DNA of 5,600 nt, from NCBI GenBank assembly GCA_009778945.1, contig WRFF01000106.1:1-5600 (forward strand), given 5' to 3'. A program made the translations under genes and the position numbers. Shown in pieces: positions 4,291 to 5,600 of this stretch. Each line of letters starts with the position of its first letter. The stretch's first letter is position 1. The stretch comes from Clostridiales bacterium. GTDB taxonomy: Bacteria; Bacillota; Clostridia; Peptostreptococcales; Anaerovoracaceae. Under the pieces are notes generated by a model. It had not been told where the DNA came from, searched no databases, and saw only the letters and a list, made by a program, of their open reading frames with translations.

Positions 4291-5600
4291 ATGGCGTCCT
4301 TCCCCAAAAACCTCCCGGGGTTTTTCCCGCAAGCCGTTCGGGAATGGTACGGACACCTCGATCTGGGCAGCCTGAAAATACGCCTTTGGCTGTATTTCGG
4401 CCTTTTCTCCGTCATCCTGATCGTCCTGCTCTGGATCCTGCAAATCGCGTTTCTCAATTACAGTTATGAGAATATGAAAATCAGCGAGACGAGAAATATC
4501 GCCTCGCAGATCGAAGCGCGTATTCAGAAAGAAGGGCTTTCCGCGGATACGCGCGATTTCATCAACAACACCTGCCGCGGATACGAGATGTACATCCAGA
4601 TCGAAACGAAGAGCGGCATCCGGCTCTTCATGCCGAATATCGACACCAGCGTACAGTCGGGGCAGGCCACCGACGCGGCCGGCAACGCGATCGAACAGCT
4701 GCCGTCGGAAGGGATCCCGAGTTCGTATTATCCGACGATCTACCGCAAGGAGATCGAAACGCTCAAAACGGATCTGACAGTGAGCGGCAACCCGAATTTC
4801 AGCAAGCAAACGCTGGAGCCGAATACCGACCAAAAAACGCTCGAATATGCGTCCTTTCTGACCACGCCGGCGCTGACGGCGCCGACGGCGCCGGGCGATG
4901 TCGGGACGATTGCGCCGGATATCATCCCGAAATCCCCGGATCCTGCGTCGGTGGACCCGCTGATGCTCTTTATCTTTTCGCCTCTCTATCCGATGGGTTC
5001 GACCATAAATATCCTGACGACGCAGCTTGTCTATGTGACCATTATCGCACTGCTTTTGGCCGTACTGCTCGGTTTCTATCTGTCGCGCATGATCACGCGG
5101 CCGATCGTGCAGATCGCCAAACGCGCCGAAGAACTGGGGGACGGCAATTTCGGCATCGATTTTCCGGAAACACATTACTCGGAAATCCAGCAGCTTGCGG
5201 AAACGCTCTCCTATACGTCCGCGACGCTCGCGGAGACACGCAACATGCAGCGCGATATCATCGCGAATGTCAGCCATGACCTGCGCACCCCGCTTACGAT
5301 GATCCGTTCCTATGCGGAAATGATCACCGATTTTTCGGGTGAAAACCCGGAGAAAAGGAACGCGCATCTGCAGGTTATCATAAACGAAACCGACCGCCTC
5401 ACCGCGATGATCTCGGAATTGCTCGATATCTCCAAACTGCAATCGGGCGAAATCATCATCAAATATACGGATTTTTCCCTGAAAGACCTGATCGAAGCGA
5501 TGATCGCCTCCTATTCGGCCGCAATCGAACAGGACGGATATAAACTGGTCCTGGTCAGCATGGGCGAAGGCGTGATACGGGCCGACGAGATGCGCATCAA
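4291..5600 (+). CDS. Membrane sensor histidine kinase, 3' end cut by window edge
   Basis: The open frame runs uninterrupted for 436 codons to the window end. A short cytoplasmic N-terminus is followed by TM1 (about 33-55), an extracytoplasmic sensor region of about 190 residues, and TM2 (about 246-268). A HAMP linker follows (about 266-318), starting SRMITRPIVQIAKRAEELG. The HisKA dimerisation domain (about 320-385) has the H-box NVSHDLRTPLTMI with phospho-accepting H329, then INETDRLTAMISELLDISKL. The HATPase domain is only beginning where the sequence stops. The sensor region resembles no ligand-binding fold I can name. It contains a Pro/Ala/Thr-rich stretch (about 190-232) just before TM2 that looks like an unstructured stalk. 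The start is supported by GAAGGG at 4276-4281 and by the 6-bp gap after the regulator's stop. It is the cognate kinase of the regulator upstream; the signal is unknown. Confidence 0.94.
   Translation, partial: MASFPKNLPGFFPQAVREWYGHLDLGSLKIRLWLYFGLFSVILIVLLWILQIAFLNYSYENMKISETRNIASQIEARIQKEGLSADTRDFINNTCRGYEMYIQIETKSGIRLFMPNIDTSVQSGQATDAAGNAIEQLPSEGIPSSYYPTIYRKEIETLKTDLTVSGNPNFSKQTLEPNTDQKTLEYASFLTTPALTAPTAPGDVGTIAPDIIPKSPDPASVDPLMLFIFSPLYPMGSTINILTTQLVYVTIIALLLAVLLGFYLSRMITRPIVQIAKRAEELGDGNFGIDFPETHYSEIQQLAETLSYTSATLAETRNMQRDIIANVSHDLRTPLTMIRSYAEMITDFSGENPEKRNAHLQVIINETDRLTAMISELLDISKLQSGEIIIKYTDFSLKDLIEAMIASYSAAIEQDGYKLVLVSMGEGVIRADEMRI
4876..4893 (+). repeat. Tandem 9-bp repeat encoding Thr-Ala-Pro twice
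   Basis: ACGGCGCCG occurs twice head to tail and encodes TAP-TAP (residues 196-201 of the kinase). It sits in the Pro/Ala-rich part of the extracytoplasmic region and could vary in copy number by slippage without shifting the frame. Confidence 0.6.

Noticed and set aside
3598..5442. 614-codon open frame on the minus strand opposite the two-component genes
   Set aside because: The plus strand encodes unmistakable response regulator and kinase motifs. The antisense product is an Arg/Asp/His-rich shadow with no ribosome site or known domain.

Overview
The window reads as chromosomal DNA of a moderately GC-rich member of the Bacillota, most likely class Clostridia. The evidence is the gene order (CarD-family regulator, membrane PIN-TRAM protein, IspD/IspF, ProS), good Shine-Dalgarno sites, extended -10 promoters and an OmpR-type response regulator paired with a histidine kinase. 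The species cannot be named from the sequence alone.

Layout. A divergent intergenic region at 3483-3618 splits the window. To its left, on the minus strand and transcribed leftward, lies a tightly packed operon: a CarD/CdnL-family regulator (3482-3003), a YacL-like membrane-anchored PIN-TRAM protein (2977-1817), a fused bifunctional IspDF enzyme of the MEP isoprenoid pathway (1810-542), and the first 180 codons of prolyl-tRNA synthetase (542 to the window edge). Gaps are 25 bp, 6 bp and a 1-bp stop/start overlap. To its right, on the plus strand, a two-component system begins: an OmpR/PhoB-type response regulator (3619-4284) and, 6 bp later, a membrane histidine kinase (4291 to the window edge) that runs off the end before its ATPase domain.

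Intergenic region. Extended -10 elements face away from each other, TGCTATAAT for the carD operon and TGTTATACT for the regulator. They lie so close that the two promoters overlap, and an AT-rich dyad covers the carD -10. There are no RNA genes, CRISPR arrays, transposase genes or intrinsic terminators in the window.

Most unusual content. The ispDF gene carries two separate perfect inverted repeats inside its reading frame. One has 27-bp arms and forms the linker exactly where IspD joins IspF. The other has 17-bp arms and lies in the beta-arm loop of the IspD domain. Both keep the frame open, share a similar GAGCCA...GGCTC core, and are translated into atypical peptide inserts. They look like small mobile palindromic (REP/MITE-like) elements tolerated inside an essential enzyme, and the larger one may have helped create the gene fusion. 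This is the finding most worth following up.
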